A stretch of DNA of 64,000 nucleotides, from the NCBI RefSeq assembly GCF_014196515.1, contig NZ_JACIDV010000011.1:96058-160057 (forward strand), in the 5' to 3' direction. Shown one piece after another: positions 1 to 9,073 of the stretch. Position 1 is the stretch's first letter, and every line of letters begins with the position of its first letter. The position numbers and the translations under genes were made by a program. Below the pieces are notes generated by a model, which was given only the letters and a program-made list of their open reading frames with translations, did not search any database and had not been told where the DNA came from. The DNA is from Rhizobium skierniewicense (GTDB taxonomy: Bacteria > Pseudomonadota > Alphaproteobacteria > Rhizobiales > Rhizobiaceae).

Positions 1-50
1 GCTCGAACTGGTTCAAGAACGCGGGCAGTCCGCGAGAATGGAGAGGACTT

Positions 51-557
51 ATGAAGCTCAGGATCATTACTTCTGCGGCGATCGCGGCGATCTTCGCCGC
101 GACAGGCGTTCCCGTCTCCTCCGACGCACATGACTTCAAGGCGGGCACCCTCGAACTGAAGCACCCTTGGTCAGCCAAGGCCCCTCCGGTGGCGCCCGTA
201 CTTGGGGCATATCTCGTGATCGTCAATACCGGAGCGGAAGCCGATCGGCTTGTTGGCGGCAGCACGCCTGCCGCCGAACGTCTGGAGTTGCACGAGTCGA
301 CACTGGTCGACGGGGTCGCGCGCATGCGACCCGCGAAGCAGGGCATCGAGATCCAGGCTGGGAAGACCGTGAGCCTAAGACCGGGCGGCGCGCACATCAT
401 GCTCGTGAACCCCAGGCAGCGCCCAGGCGAGGGGGAGAAATTCAAGGCTACTCTGCAGTTCGAGAAGGCCGGTCCCGTCGAGGTCGAGTTCGTGGTTCAG
501 TCAAAGGCGCAGGCCCCGTCGGCTTCCCAAGATCATGGTGCCCACACCAAGCAGTGA
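51..557 (+). CDS. Periplasmic copper chaperone, PCu(A)C family
   Basis: The 168-aa product has an N-terminal signal peptide (hydrophobic core about residues 5-22) and one PCu(A)C (DUF461) domain. The family's copper-binding pattern is visible: a His followed ten residues later by Met (LHES...ARM), then a His-x-Met about 22 residues on (GGAHIM). In characterised homologues this protein carries Cu(I) in the periplasm and helps SCO proteins metallate the CuA centre of cytochrome oxidase. A SCO-family gene lies at 14231 in the same island. The start is chosen for the GGAGAGGAC ribosome site 5 bases upstream. An upstream reading frame ends inside the start codon (ATGA, positions 51-54), suggesting coupling to a gene left of the window. 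The C-terminal tail is His-containing (DHGAH). Confidence 0.88.
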   Translation: MKLRIITSAAIAAIFAATGVPVSSDAHDFKAGTLELKHPWSAKAPPVAPVLGAYLVIVNTGAEADRLVGGSTPAAERLELHESTLVDGVARMRPAKQGIEIQAGKTVSLRPGGAHIMLVNPRQRPGEGEKFKATLQFEKAGPVEVEFVVQSKAQAPSASQDHGAHTKQ

Positions 558-821
558 ATTTGCGCGAGAGCGGAGGTCGAAGGGGTCTGAAGGTGTCTCC
601 CAGGAACAGGTCGGGCGCCTTCGTCACCTTCGAGATGTCTGGAAATTCATTGTGTCGCTAATCGGCGGATACTTGCCAAGGGCACACCTCAAGTCAAAAG
701 CATAGCTGGAGTTTCATGATTTTCTTGGCGTGACGGGGCAAACTGGCGTTTACTCGAAAGCGGAGATGAGACAGTTCCCGCCCGTCACAGAACCAACCAT
801 GCATGATGGTCCCGTAGCCCG

Positions 822-2582
822 TCAGTAGTTGATCAGCATTTGAGGGCTGGTTTCACCTCCGAACCGGGGCTTCACATCAAGCAAGGCGGCTGTTCTCTCG
901 ATGATCTCTTTGGTCATCGGCGCTGCGGTGGAAGCCGCAGTCCTTCCTCCGTTCACACCTGTTTTCGGCGCATCGATGATTGTCAGCACGACATATCGCG
1001 GCTTGTCCATCGGAAAGCCAGCGACAAATGCGTTGAAGTTGATGTCGCTGGCATACCTGCCATTTATGACCTTGTCAGCAGTCCCGGTCTTGCCACCCAC
1101 ATGGAAACCTTCGACCTGAGCGCCTCGGCCAGAACCCTTGAGGCCGTTCCAGTTGTAGAGGAACCGCATGTCCGCACTGGTCTTCTCTTTGATGACGGCG
1201 CGGGAAACCAGTGCTGCATCGTCTTTCGAACGTGGAAGGAAGGTGGGGTTCATGAGGTTACCGCCGTTGATCAGAGCTGCGGCAGCGACGGCGGTCTGGA
1301 GCGGGGTGGTGGCTACGCCGTGGCCGAACGAGATCGTGACGGAATTGATCTTCTTCCACGTCCGGGGTTGGGTAGGGGTCGCTACGCCGGGCATCTCCGT
1401 TTCCATCTTGGAAAGCAGCCCCAGTCTCGTCAGGAACTCCTGATGCCCCTCTATCCCGACCCTGTCGGCAACAGCCGCAGTTCCGATGTTCGATGAATAC
1501 TGAAACACCTCCGGGATCGATAGCGGTCGGTTCTTTCCCTTGAAGTCCTTGATCGTGAATCCGCCCATACGGATGGGGCGGGACGCATCCATGACGGAAT
1601 TCAAGGTGATCTTCTCGGCGTCCAGACCCATGGCAAGCGTAAAGCTTTTAAACGTTGAGCCCATCTCGAATGTGGCGTTGCTGATCCGATTGAACCAGCC
1701 TTTTTCGTATTCCTTGTCGACCGAGCCATCGGGGAGGGTGCGCGACGGCTGGTTCGGATCGTAGTCGGGCACCGAGGCCATGGCGATGACCTCTCCAGTT
1801 TCCACGTCGAGGATGACGGCACCTGCCGCTTCTGCCTGATAGTTCGTCATCGCGCGCGCCGCGATTTCGCGAACGATATGCTGGACGCGGACGTCGATCG
1901 AAAGCCTCACAGGCTCGAGCCTGGTATCGTTCGTCAGGCCCGTCGCTCGAAGGTCGGCATAACCTTGCTGATCGATGTACCTCTCCATACCCGCAAGACC
2001 GAGGTTGTCGACATTGACATGGCCGACAATATGGGAGGCGGTGGCAGCACCCGGATAGAAGCGTCGCTTCTCCGGACGGAAACCTATGCCGGGAATCCCA
2101 AGCGCAAGAATATCAGACTGCTGCCGGGGCGTGAGCTGGCGGCGCAACCACTGAAAGCCGGAACCGGATCGGAGCTTCCTGTGCGTGTCGCTCCAGTCAA
2201 GGTTTGGCAGCACGGTTGCAAGTTTCTCCACAACCTCGTCAGCGTCGACAATACGTCGCGGTTCCGCATAGAGCGACACGGTGTTGATATCGGTCGCTAG
2301 AAGCTCGCCATTACGATCGAGAATGTCCGGGCGCGTTGCGACGGCATTGGCGCTAGGATGAATGGATCCCGTCACCACCGGGTCGTTCAGGCCATACTGG
2401 ACGAGACGTGCGCCAACGACAATGTACATCACCGCAAAGCCTGCAATCAGGAAGGTCAGCCTTTGTCGACTATCACGCTTGCGGCGTTCGGATGTGCCGA
2501 CAAAGGCTTTAGTAACAGGCTTGACTCTAGATTCCACACTGAAATGGGCGCGGCGGTTAAGCCGTACGATAAAGCCTATCAT
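822..2582 (-). CDS. Peptidoglycan D,D-transpeptidase, FtsI/PBP3-type (extra copy)
   Basis: The 586-aa class B penicillin-binding protein would cross-link peptidoglycan in the periplasm at the division site. One membrane anchor lies near residues 42-60. A PBP dimerisation domain follows, then the transpeptidase domain with all three catalytic motifs: STFK (Ser309-Lys312), SSN (363-365) and KTG (498-500). No catalytic residue is missing, so it should be active. Its place is odd: it stands alone between a copper chaperone and mntH in a metal-resistance island, far from any division/cell-wall cluster, so it is probably a second copy of ftsI. The island also carries two L,D-transpeptidases, suggesting envelope remodelling under metal stress (inference). 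The penicillin-binding assignment is firm; the division role is not proven. Confidence 0.88.
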   Translation of the reverse strand: MIGFIVRLNRRAHFSVESRVKPVTKAFVGTSERRKRDSRQRLTFLIAGFAVMYIVVGARLVQYGLNDPVVTGSIHPSANAVATRPDILDRNGELLATDINTVSLYAEPRRIVDADEVVEKLATVLPNLDWSDTHRKLRSGSGFQWLRRQLTPRQQSDILALGIPGIGFRPEKRRFYPGAATASHIVGHVNVDNLGLAGMERYIDQQGYADLRATGLTNDTRLEPVRLSIDVRVQHIVREIAARAMTNYQAEAAGAVILDVETGEVIAMASVPDYDPNQPSRTLPDGSVDKEYEKGWFNRISNATFEMGSTFKSFTLAMGLDAEKITLNSVMDASRPIRMGGFTIKDFKGKNRPLSIPEVFQYSSNIGTAAVADRVGIEGHQEFLTRLGLLSKMETEMPGVATPTQPRTWKKINSVTISFGHGVATTPLQTAVAAAALINGGNLMNPTFLPRSKDDAALVSRAVIKEKTSADMRFLYNWNGLKGSGRGAQVEGFHVGGKTGTADKVINGRYASDINFNAFVAGFPMDKPRYVVLTIIDAPKTGVNGGRTAASTAAPMTKEIIERTAALLDVKPRFGGETSPQMLINY

Positions 2583-3006
2583 ATCTAACCGTCATCTCCG
2601 AAAGCATTGACCATGAGCAGCCCAGACCGTCCGCCGATGTGTAGTTTGCACCTGGCGGGTCTGAAACCAATCGAGGATTTGGCACGACACCAACCGCAAT
2701 GAAGTTTGCATTAATATACACTTAAAATTGCATAAAACTGATTAACGTTTCGTTATCCTCGCCCGTCGTGGATGTTGATACGCAGCCCGTCGCGGAGCGG
2801 GAGAGGCTGACAAACGCAACACGATGTTTTCTGAAGGACTTCCAAATCCGGTCTTCGATCTGACCGGGGAAGTGGATCATCATCAGCGAATTCAGGAAAA
2901 TACCAGCGCTGAACGCACCAAAGGATATCGTCTTGCCAACGCCGTCGATTAATGCGAATGATTTGCAATTGCAATATAGCAAGGGCTATTAAGGCGAGGC
3001 GGGGCT
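2583..3006. other. Intergenic region upstream of mntH
   Basis: This stretch separates the leftward ftsI-type gene from mntH. I see no convincing gene. A leftward open frame at 2722-2982 has no ribosome site and no recognisable domain. The right end holds the Mur-like palindromes described separately. The middle is AT-richer than the surroundings and may hold remnants of a lost gene. Confidence 0.5.
2953..2974. promoter_or_regulatory. Candidate Mur (manganese) operator before mntH
   Basis: Two overlapping palindromes lie 33-54 bases before the mntH start: TGCGAATGATTTGCA (2953-2967, one mismatched pair) and TTGCAATTGCAA (2963-2974, perfect). Rhizobial Mur, a Fur-family Mn(II) sensor, represses mntH and sit genes through TGCAAAT-type inverted repeats, so repression at high manganese is likely. 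The palindromes are observed; assignment to Mur is inference from gene context. Confidence 0.5.
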
Positions 3007-4335
3007 ATGGACAAACCGATCAAAGGCTGGCGGCGGACCGTGGGTGAGGCATCTCTATCGGATGTTCACCGTTCCATCGGAGTTGCTGCGGGATCAGGCA
3101 CCTTCCGCAGGGCAATGGCCTTTTTCGGCCCCGGCTATCTTGTTGCAGTCGGATACATGGATCCGGGCAACTGGGCCACGTCGCTGGCTGGCGGATCGAG
3201 GTTCGGATACGCACTGCTCACTGTGGCGCTTGTCTCGAACATCATGGCGATCGTTCTGCAGTCGCTTTGCGCGCGGCTTGCCATCGGTTCCGGGCGGGAT
3301 CTGGCGCAGGCGTGCCGGGACGCTTTCCCAAAGCCAGTGGCCATGGTTCTATGGCTGCTCGCCGAGATCGCCATCATCGCGACAGACATCGCCGAGGTGA
3401 TCGGCACCGCGATCGGCCTCAACCTCATCTTCGGCATCCCGCTGGAACTCGGGGTCATCATCACCGCACTGGACGTTTTCCTGATCCTGTACCTACAGAA
3501 GCTCGGCTTCCGTTGGGTCGAGGCGCTCGTCATAACGCTGCTCGGCGTGATCGCTGTCTGCTTCACGATCCAGATCGTGCTTGCCGATCCGGACTGGGGC
3601 CAGGTCATTCTCGGCTTTGCGCCCACCACCGAGATCGTCACCAACCCGGACATGCTCTATCTTGCGCTTGGCATCCTCGGCGCGACGGTCATGCCGCATA
3701 ATCTCTATCTCCATTCCGGAATCGTGCAGACCCGCAACTACGGCCACTCGCTTCCCGAGAAGCGCGAAGCCCTGAAGTTCGCGACGATCGACTCCACTGT
3801 CGCGCTGATGTTCGCTTTGCTCGTCAACGCTTCCATCCTCATCCTTGCCGCGGCGACTTTCCACAAGACCGGACAGACGTCCGTTGCGGAACTGGGCGAA
3901 GCCCATAATCTGCTTGCCCCACTGCTGGGCCTTGCCATAGCTCCGACGCTGTTCGGGATCGCGCTTTTGTGCTGCGGCATCAATTCGACCGTGACCGCGA
4001 CCCTTGCTGGCCAGATCGTCATGGAAGGGTTCCTCAAGATACAGCTAGCGCCGTGGCTTCGCCGCCTGATCACGCGGGGGATAGCCATCATTCCCGCCGC
4101 GGGTGTCACCATCGCATTCGGAGACAGCGGCACCGGGCAGCTACTGATCCTCACCCAGGTCGTCCTCAGTCTCCAGCTTTCCTTCGCAGTATTTCCGCTC
4201 GTGATGTTCACTTCTGATCGCGCGAAGATGGGGGAACTCAAGGCACCGCTTTGGCTCACGTCGTTTGCCTGGCTTATCGCCGTGGTGATCGCCTTGCTGA
4301 ACATCAAGCTCCTGTTCGATTTCGTCAGCTCCTAG
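3007..4335 (+). CDS. mntH: Nramp-family divalent metal (Mn2+/Fe2+) transporter MntH
   Basis: The 442-aa integral membrane protein has about 11 transmembrane helices. It carries the two Nramp metal-site signatures: the DPGN motif in the first helix (YMDPGNW, around residue 57) and MPHNLYLHS in helix 6. These residues coordinate the transported ion; the Met selects for Mn2+/Fe2+ over alkaline-earth ions. The protein imports metal with protons across the inner membrane. The ATG is preceded by an AGGCG-type ribosome site and by a Mur-like operator about 35 bases upstream. In a metal-resistance island, extra manganese uptake probably protects against oxidative or metal stress by competition. Family and function are secure; the preferred ion is inferred. 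Confidence 0.93.
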   Translation: MDKPIKGWRRTVGEASLSDVHRSIGVAAGSGTFRRAMAFFGPGYLVAVGYMDPGNWATSLAGGSRFGYALLTVALVSNIMAIVLQSLCARLAIGSGRDLAQACRDAFPKPVAMVLWLLAEIAIIATDIAEVIGTAIGLNLIFGIPLELGVIITALDVFLILYLQKLGFRWVEALVITLLGVIAVCFTIQIVLADPDWGQVILGFAPTTEIVTNPDMLYLALGILGATVMPHNLYLHSGIVQTRNYGHSLPEKREALKFATIDSTVALMFALLVNASILILAAATFHKTGQTSVAELGEAHNLLAPLLGLAIAPTLFGIALLCCGINSTVTATLAGQIVMEGFLKIQLAPWLRRLITRGIAIIPAAGVTIAFGDSGTGQLLILTQVVLSLQLSFAVFPLVMFTSDRAKMGELKAPLWLTSFAWLIAVVIALLNIKLLFDFVSS

Positions 4336-4436
4336 CGTTCCAGTCCACCTGCAACGACAAAAGAATGGTTGTAGAAACTGAACCAGGAAGGCGGAATATG
4401 CGTTCGTGGATCAGTGATTTCAATCGGAGGATAGAT

Positions 4437-5258
4437 ATGCTCGACGAACGCGCCCGCATCATCGAGGAGCTCGGAGTGTCCCGCGACTTCGATGCCGCGA
4501 CCGAAGCCGCTCGCCGCTGGGAGTTTCTCGCAGACTACCTTGAGGCGTCCTCGATGCGGGCGCTCGTTCTCGGGATCAGCGGAGGCGTGGATTCGCTCAC
4601 GGCAGGAATGCTCGCGCAGCGCGCGGTGCAGCGGTTGCGGGACGGCGGATACAAGGCCGAGTTCATCGCGGTCCGGCTTCCATATGGCGAGCAGGCCGAC
4701 GAAGCCGACGCGCTGAAGTCGCTTGATGTCATCCGCCCCGACCGTACGGTCACGATCGATATCAAGCCCGCCGCCGACGCCATGATGGCCGAGGTGCGGC
4801 GCGATGCCGACGATCTCGTCTCAGGTGAACGCCTTCATTTCCATCTTGGAAACATCAAGGCCCGCCAACGGATGATTGCGCAATATGCCTTGGCAGGCGG
4901 CGCCCGCGGCCTTGTCATCGGAACCGACCATGCAGCCGAGGCCCTGATGGGCTTCTTCACGAAATTCGGCGATGGCGCCGCCGACATCCTGCCGCTTTCG
5001 GGTCTCAACAAACGCCGGGTAAGGGCGATCGCGCAGCATCTCGGCGCTCCGGAGGATCTGGTTTTCAAGGTGCCGACAGCCGACCTCGAATCCGACGCAC
5101 CGCTCAAGCCCGACGAGGATGTCTATGGTGTCACCTATGCGGAGATCGATGATTTTCTCGAAGGCAGGGAGATCGGCGACAACTCGCTGAAACGCATTCT
5201 TACGGCGTATAGATCCACTGCCCACAAGCGTTCCCTACCTGCGGATCCGATAGGGTGA
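4437..5258 (+). CDS. nadE: NH3-dependent NAD+ synthetase
   Basis: This enzyme amidates deamido-NAD+ with ammonia and ATP, the last step of NAD biosynthesis. The ATP-pyrophosphatase P-loop is present (LGISGGVDS, near residue 43). The start at 4437 follows a strong GGAGG ribosome site and gives 273 aa, matching the usual ~275-aa ammonia-dependent enzyme. An alternative ATG at 4398 (286 aa) also has a fair site. There is no glutaminase domain. The P450 gene begins 36 bases downstream, so the two are probably co-transcribed. Rhizobia normally have their own nadE, so this is likely an extra copy carried by the island. Whether it supports the neighbouring P450 or the arsenic NAD(P)H enzymes is not shown. 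Confidence 0.88.
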   Translation: MLDERARIIEELGVSRDFDAATEAARRWEFLADYLEASSMRALVLGISGGVDSLTAGMLAQRAVQRLRDGGYKAEFIAVRLPYGEQADEADALKSLDVIRPDRTVTIDIKPAADAMMAEVRRDADDLVSGERLHFHLGNIKARQRMIAQYALAGGARGLVIGTDHAAEALMGFFTKFGDGAADILPLSGLNKRRVRAIAQHLGAPEDLVFKVPTADLESDAPLKPDEDVYGVTYAEIDDFLEGREIGDNSLKRILTAYRSTAHKRSLPADPIG

Positions 5259-5294
5259 GGCACCTTTGAGATCGAAACGGCACGCGAGGCGGCA

Positions 5295-6551
5295 ATGGCA
5301 AGCATCCCTTCGGAGAAAATACCTGACTCGACGCTAGCGCTTATCCGCGATCCCTATCGATTCATTTCCGATGGGTGTGGGCGCCACCAATCAGACCTGT
5401 TCGAGACACGGCTTCTGCTGCAGAGGACGATCTGCATGACAGGTCCGGAAGCGGCCAGGCTTTTCTACGATCCCGACCTCTTTATACGCCAGGGCGCAAT
5501 GCCCAAAGCGATCCAGAAGACGCTGCTCGGGGAGGGTGGCGTTCAGGGCCTCGACGGCAGACCGCACCGACACCGCAAGCACTTGTTCATGTCGCTGATG
5601 AGCCCCGACCAAATCCGGGAACTGTCTCGTCTTACGGCGGCGGAATGGCAGATGCGGATGGGGACATGGACATCGAGAGCCGACGTCACGCTCTATACGG
5701 AATTCCAGTATCTCCTGACACGCGCGAGCCTGGCCTGGGTCGGAGTCCCTCTGCCTGAAGCGGACGCCCAAAGACGAACACGGAATATCGTGGCCCTCTT
5801 CGACCATGCGGGATCGGTGGGTGTCCGGCATCTGTGGTCGCGGTGGTCACGCAGACGTGCCGATCGCTGGCTTGCGAACCTGGTGGAGGAAGTCCGTTCC
5901 GGGCGGCTCCAATTGTCGAAGCATTCCGCTGCCCATGCCATTGCATGGCACCGCGATCCGGATGGGGAGCTGCTCCCACCTCGCATCGCCGCCGTCGAGT
6001 TGCTCAACGTCATCCGCCCGATCGTGGCGGTCTCGGTCTACATGGTATTCGTGGCGCACGCACTGCACATGCATCCGCATGTCCGGGACAAACTCCGCTC
6101 AGGCGATGATGACTACACCCACCTGTTCGTCCAGGAAGTGCGCCGATACTATCCGTTCTTCCCCGCTGTCGCTGCACGCACGCGACAAGCCTTCGAGTGG
6201 AACGGATACCGTTTTCCAAAGGACCACCGTGTACTGCTGGATCTGTTCGGCACCAATCATGACAGACGAACCTGGGAGAGGCCGGAGAAATTCGAACCTG
6301 ATCGGTTTCGCCGATGGGACGGTGGCGAGTTTAACTTCATTCCGCAGGGCGGGGGAGACCACCCGATCCACCATCGCTGTCCCGGTGAGTGGATCACCAT
6401 CGAACTCATGAAGCAGGCAACGGCGATGCTGACCCGCCAGATGGCGTATGACGTGCCGCAACAGGATTTGCGGATCGAGTGGTCGCGGATGCCTGCACTG
6501 CCACGAAGCCGCTTCGTGGTCAGCAATGTCATCCTCCGTGAGCAACCATGA
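5295..6551 (+). CDS. Cytochrome P450, CYP152-type fatty-acid peroxygenase
   Basis: The 418-aa protein carries the haem-thiolate motif in the form peculiar to CYP152 peroxygenases: GGGDHPIHHRCPGE with Cys362 as the haem ligand. It also has the I-helix Arg-Pro pair (NVIRPIV, near residue 241) in place of the usual acid-alcohol pair. In CYP152 enzymes (P450 BS-beta, SP-alpha) that Arg binds the fatty-acid carboxylate and H2O2 is used directly, giving alpha- or beta-hydroxy fatty acids or terminal alkenes without a redox partner. No ferredoxin or reductase gene lies nearby, which fits. A GAGGCGG ribosome site precedes the ATG, and nadE is 36 bases upstream. It could consume peroxide made under metal stress (inference). 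Confidence 0.88.
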   Translation: MASIPSEKIPDSTLALIRDPYRFISDGCGRHQSDLFETRLLLQRTICMTGPEAARLFYDPDLFIRQGAMPKAIQKTLLGEGGVQGLDGRPHRHRKHLFMSLMSPDQIRELSRLTAAEWQMRMGTWTSRADVTLYTEFQYLLTRASLAWVGVPLPEADAQRRTRNIVALFDHAGSVGVRHLWSRWSRRRADRWLANLVEEVRSGRLQLSKHSAAHAIAWHRDPDGELLPPRIAAVELLNVIRPIVAVSVYMVFVAHALHMHPHVRDKLRSGDDDYTHLFVQEVRRYYPFFPAVAARTRQAFEWNGYRFPKDHRVLLDLFGTNHDRRTWERPEKFEPDRFRRWDGGEFNFIPQGGGDHPIHHRCPGEWITIELMKQATAMLTRQMAYDVPQQDLRIEWSRMPALPRSRFVVSNVILREQP

Positions 6552-6632
6552 ACGACGCGCGTTCGCGTTGTACTCCAGCTCGAACGGAGCGGCAGTGGAG
6601 CCCGTGTTGCGACATGCATCAACGGGATTGAG

Positions 6633-7124
6633 CTACCGAGGTCGCGAACCCTCTGCTGCCGCTTCCTTGGGCTGCAGGCCAGACGCAGCCAGCAGAATGG
6701 CCGCACCGATTGTGATCCAGACATCTGCGAGATTGAACACGAAGGGTTCCCACTCACCGATCCGCAAGCTCAGGAAGTCGGTGACCGATCCGCGCGCGGT
6801 CCGGTCGAGAAGATTTCCCAGCGCCCCTGCAAGGATGAACGACAGCCCGACCCTTTGCCATCCCCGGGAACGGTGAAGCCAGATCGCCATCACTGCCGCG
6901 ATGACACCTGTCACGGCAATGAGCAGGTATCTGCCGATATCGCTGTCGGACGAGAGCAGGCTGAACGAAACACCTGTGTTAAAGGTGAGCCGCAGAGGTA
7001 TCAGCGGCAAAAACTCGATCGGAGGACCGTAGGCTACCAGGCTGGCGCGTGCCCAGGCCTTGGAGCCGATGTCGAGCGCGGCACCACATGACACCAGGAA
7101 GATCGACGCGAATGCCGCCTTCAA
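6633..7124 (-). CDS. lspA: Lipoprotein signal peptidase (extra copy, PbrC-like context)
   Basis: The 163-aa membrane aspartic peptidase cleaves prolipoprotein signal peptides. Family motifs are present: NTGVSFSLL, GNLLDR with the first catalytic Asp, and FNLADVWI with the second. It begins with TTG at 7124 after a GGAGG site inside the preceding gene, and the start overlaps that gene's stop (TTGA), so the two are translationally coupled. An open frame extends to 7529 but only the part from 7124 resembles LspA. CDF or P-type metal exporters paired with lspA occur in pbr-type lead operons, where PbrC is an LspA homologue. This copy is therefore probably part of the metal response, not the housekeeping enzyme. 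Confidence 0.9.
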   Translation of the reverse strand: MKAAFASIFLVSCGAALDIGSKAWARASLVAYGPPIEFLPLIPLRLTFNTGVSFSLLSSDSDIGRYLLIAVTGVIAAVMAIWLHRSRGWQRVGLSFILAGALGNLLDRTARGSVTDFLSLRIGEWEPFVFNLADVWITIGAAILLAASGLQPKEAAAEGSRPR

Positions 7125-7978
7125 GCCTTCGCCTCCGAGAGATCCTGCCGCGCATCCCGGATGATCGCCCAGGCCGACTGGAGAAACAGGCCCGCGACCG
7201 CGAAAGCGACAACGAGATCCGGCCACTGCGAACCGGTCCACCACACAAGCCCGGCCGCTATTATCACCGCCAGGTTTCCGACAGCATCGTTGCGTGAGAA
7301 GAGCCAGACCGCCCGCATGTTGGCGTCGCCCTTTCGGTGAGGGATGAGCACCACGGCTGAAAGGACGTTGACGACGAAGGCGATGGTTGCGAATCCAGCC
7401 ATTGTCAGAGATTCTGGCTGATGCTCGACGAATACCCTGTATATCGTCGAAGCCACCACCCCGAGGCCGAGCACGCCAAGGAACAGTCCCTGCAGAAGCG
7501 CAGCCTTCGCGCGGGCGGCAAGACCCCATCCCACAGCCATCAATCCCAGAAATGAGATCAATCCGTCGCCGAGGAAGTCGAGAGAATCTGCTTGCAGGGC
7601 CTGCGAACCCGCAATGAAGCTACCAGCTATCTCGACGACCCCGTAGCTGACGTTCAAAAGCACGACGATCCAAAGCGCGCGCTTGTAGGCAGGCGTCACG
7701 TGGGACAGGTCTGGAATATGATCGTCGTCATCGTCCGCCACCTCCTCACTCGCTGAACCAATCCGGACGAGGTGGTATCCAAGCCCGGTTACGACATCCT
7801 CCATGACGGCCAGCCGGGTCGCGGGTTCGTCCACCTTGAGCGTCATGACCTGCGACGCGATGGACACTTTCACATCCTCCACGCCATCGATCTTCCTGAC
7901 CGCCCCCTCGATCTTCGCGGCGCAGGAGGAACAGTCCATTCCGCCCACGCGATAGCGCACTGTTTCAGCAGACGTCAT
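7121..7978 (-). CDS. Cation-efflux (CDF) transporter with N-terminal heavy-metal-associated domain
   Basis: The 285-aa protein fuses an HMA domain (residues ~5-70, metal-binding GMDCSSC) to a six-helix CDF transporter. Transport-site residues are seen in helix 2 (DSLDFLGD) and helix 5 (SRNDAVGN); both differ from the His-containing sites of zinc CDFs such as the czcD at 11938. A run of five Asp lies in the linker. It probably exports a soft or borderline metal (Cd, Pb, Co or Zn) from the cytoplasm. The gene is divergent from a MerR regulator at 8046, and a MerR-type promoter lies between them. It is coupled to lspA downstream. The exact metal cannot be told from sequence. Confidence 0.88.
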   Translation of the reverse strand: MTSAETVRYRVGGMDCSSCAAKIEGAVRKIDGVEDVKVSIASQVMTLKVDEPATRLAVMEDVVTGLGYHLVRIGSASEEVADDDDDHIPDLSHVTPAYKRALWIVVLLNVSYGVVEIAGSFIAGSQALQADSLDFLGDGLISFLGLMAVGWGLAARAKAALLQGLFLGVLGLGVVASTIYRVFVEHQPESLTMAGFATIAFVVNVLSAVVLIPHRKGDANMRAVWLFSRNDAVGNLAVIIAAGLVWWTGSQWPDLVVAFAVAGLFLQSAWAIIRDARQDLSEAKA

Positions 7979-8007
7979 TCCGAAAGCCTCGATTTCGACA
8001 TTCGTGA

Positions 8008-8038
8008 ATGCTACAACCTGTAGCGACTACAGGAGCAA
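8008..8038 (-). promoter_or_regulatory. MerR-type promoter/operator driving the HMA-CDF and lspA genes
   Basis: Read leftward: -35 TTGCTC (8038-8033), a 19-bp spacer (8032-8014) and -10 TAGCAT (8013-8008). A perfect inverted repeat, CCTGTAG-CGA-CTACAGG (8017-8033), sits in the spacer. A long 19-bp spacer with a centred palindrome is the hallmark of MerR-activated promoters; CadR/PbrR operators have a closely similar form. The transcript would start about 25 bases before the CDF ATG. Confidence 0.8.
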
Positions 8039-8045
8039 GTGGAAA

Positions 8046-8432
8046 ATGCAGATCGGTGACCTCTCCGTGAGAAGCGGCGTGAAGATCGAAACCATCCGCT
8101 ATTATGAACGCGTTGGACTTCTGCCTCGGCCTGACAGGCTCGCCAGCGGACGTCGCGTCTATGCAGAGGAGGACGTCCGGCGGCTTGGTTTCGTCCGCCA
8201 CGCGCGGGACATGGGGTTCGACCTCTCTTCAGTGCGCGTTCTTCTTTCTCTCAAGGAGAAGCCGGATGAATCCTGCAGCGAGGCGATCCGCATCGCCCAG
8301 GCGCAGCTCGACGGGGTCGAGGAGCGGATGGCGCGACTGGCGGATCTCAGGACAGATCTGAAGCGGATGATCGCGGAGTGCGATGGAAGGCAGGTCGCCG
8401 ACTGCCGGATAATCGGCACTATCGCGGGATAG
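8046..8432 (+). CDS. MerR-family metal-responsive regulator (CadR/PbrR-like)
   Basis: The 128-aa protein has the N-terminal winged helix-turn-helix (MQIGDLSVRSGVKIETIRYYE), a dimerisation coiled coil, and a C-terminal metal-binding loop with two Cys (AECDGRQVADC). That arrangement is typical of Zn/Cd/Pb sensors of the MerR family. It is divergent from the HMA-CDF/lspA operon, and the MerR-type operator 8017-8033 lies in the gap, so this is very likely its regulator. The ATG at 8046 is chosen because the HTH starts there; an AGGAG site lies 10 bases upstream and overlaps the operator. The inducing metal is not determined. Confidence 0.9.
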   Translation: MQIGDLSVRSGVKIETIRYYERVGLLPRPDRLASGRRVYAEEDVRRLGFVRHARDMGFDLSSVRVLLSLKEKPDESCSEAIRIAQAQLDGVEERMARLADLRTDLKRMIAECDGRQVADCRIIGTIAG

Positions 8433-8470
8433 CTGGATTTGCGCGCCGGCCGTCCGGGGCAATCAGATGT

Positions 8471-8887
8471 TTAGTCGTGATCCGTCGCGCACATGTCATG
8501 GTTCGCCAGCGCCCGGATCACGTAGCAGTCGCGCACCTGGTTCGACTGGCAATGGGTGGAGATACGCTCAAGTTCGGCTTCGAGCTTCTTCAACCGCTCG
8601 ATCTTCTGGCGGACTGTCACGAGTTGTTCCGCGGCAATCCTGTCAGCCTCCTCGCATGGCTTCTCGGGATGCTGGCTGAGATCGATCAGCTCTCGGATCG
8701 CTTCGATCGTCAGGCCGAGATCGCGGGCATGCCGGATGAAGGAAAGCCGCTCCTGTTCGGGCCTGGAATAGCGACGCTGGTTGCCCTCGGATCGCTCCGG
8801 CGGCGACAAAAGCCCCATCTGCTCGTAGTACCGGATGGTCGGCACTTTCACGCCGGTTGTCTTCGACAGGTCTCCGATAGTCAGCAT
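8471..8887 (-). CDS. Second MerR-family regulator
   Basis: The 138-aa MerR protein starts at ATG 8887 (MLTIGDLSKTTGVKVPTIRYYE); the open frame extends further upstream but without homology. It has the N-terminal HTH, a long helix and two C-terminal Cys (HCQSNQVRDC), like the 8046 regulator, and ends with a His/Asp/Cys-rich tail (NHDMCATDHD). It is convergent with that regulator. Three other MerR-type promoters in the island share a CTAGAGG half-site that is absent from the operator next to 8046. This protein is the obvious candidate to control them (inference). The ligand is unknown. Confidence 0.88.
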   Translation of the reverse strand: MLTIGDLSKTTGVKVPTIRYYEQMGLLSPPERSEGNQRRYSRPEQERLSFIRHARDLGLTIEAIRELIDLSQHPEKPCEEADRIAAEQLVTVRQKIERLKKLEAELERISTHCQSNQVRDCYVIRALANHDMCATDHD

Positions 8888-9073
8888 GGAACTCGTTCCT
8901 TCAGGCGGCGTGGGCGACATGCGCCGACGCGGCAAAATCCGCCCCGTCCCGCCGACTGAATCCATCAGGAACAGAACGCGACCTGGCAACTGTGACGCAG
9001 ATGTGAGGATTTCTGACGACAAATCAAGTGACTTCTCAGTGCCCGGTGCAGCGGTGCCGCTCGCGGTATGCGA

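Noticed and set aside
2722..2982. 86-aa leftward ORF upstream of mntH
   Set aside because: No ribosome site, no domain, and it runs through the Mur-like operator region; perhaps a gene remnant.
6633..7529. 298-aa version of LspA
   Set aside because: The first 135 residues lie inside the CDF gene in another frame and are low-complexity; TTG 7124 gives a normal 163-aa LspA with a ribosome site.
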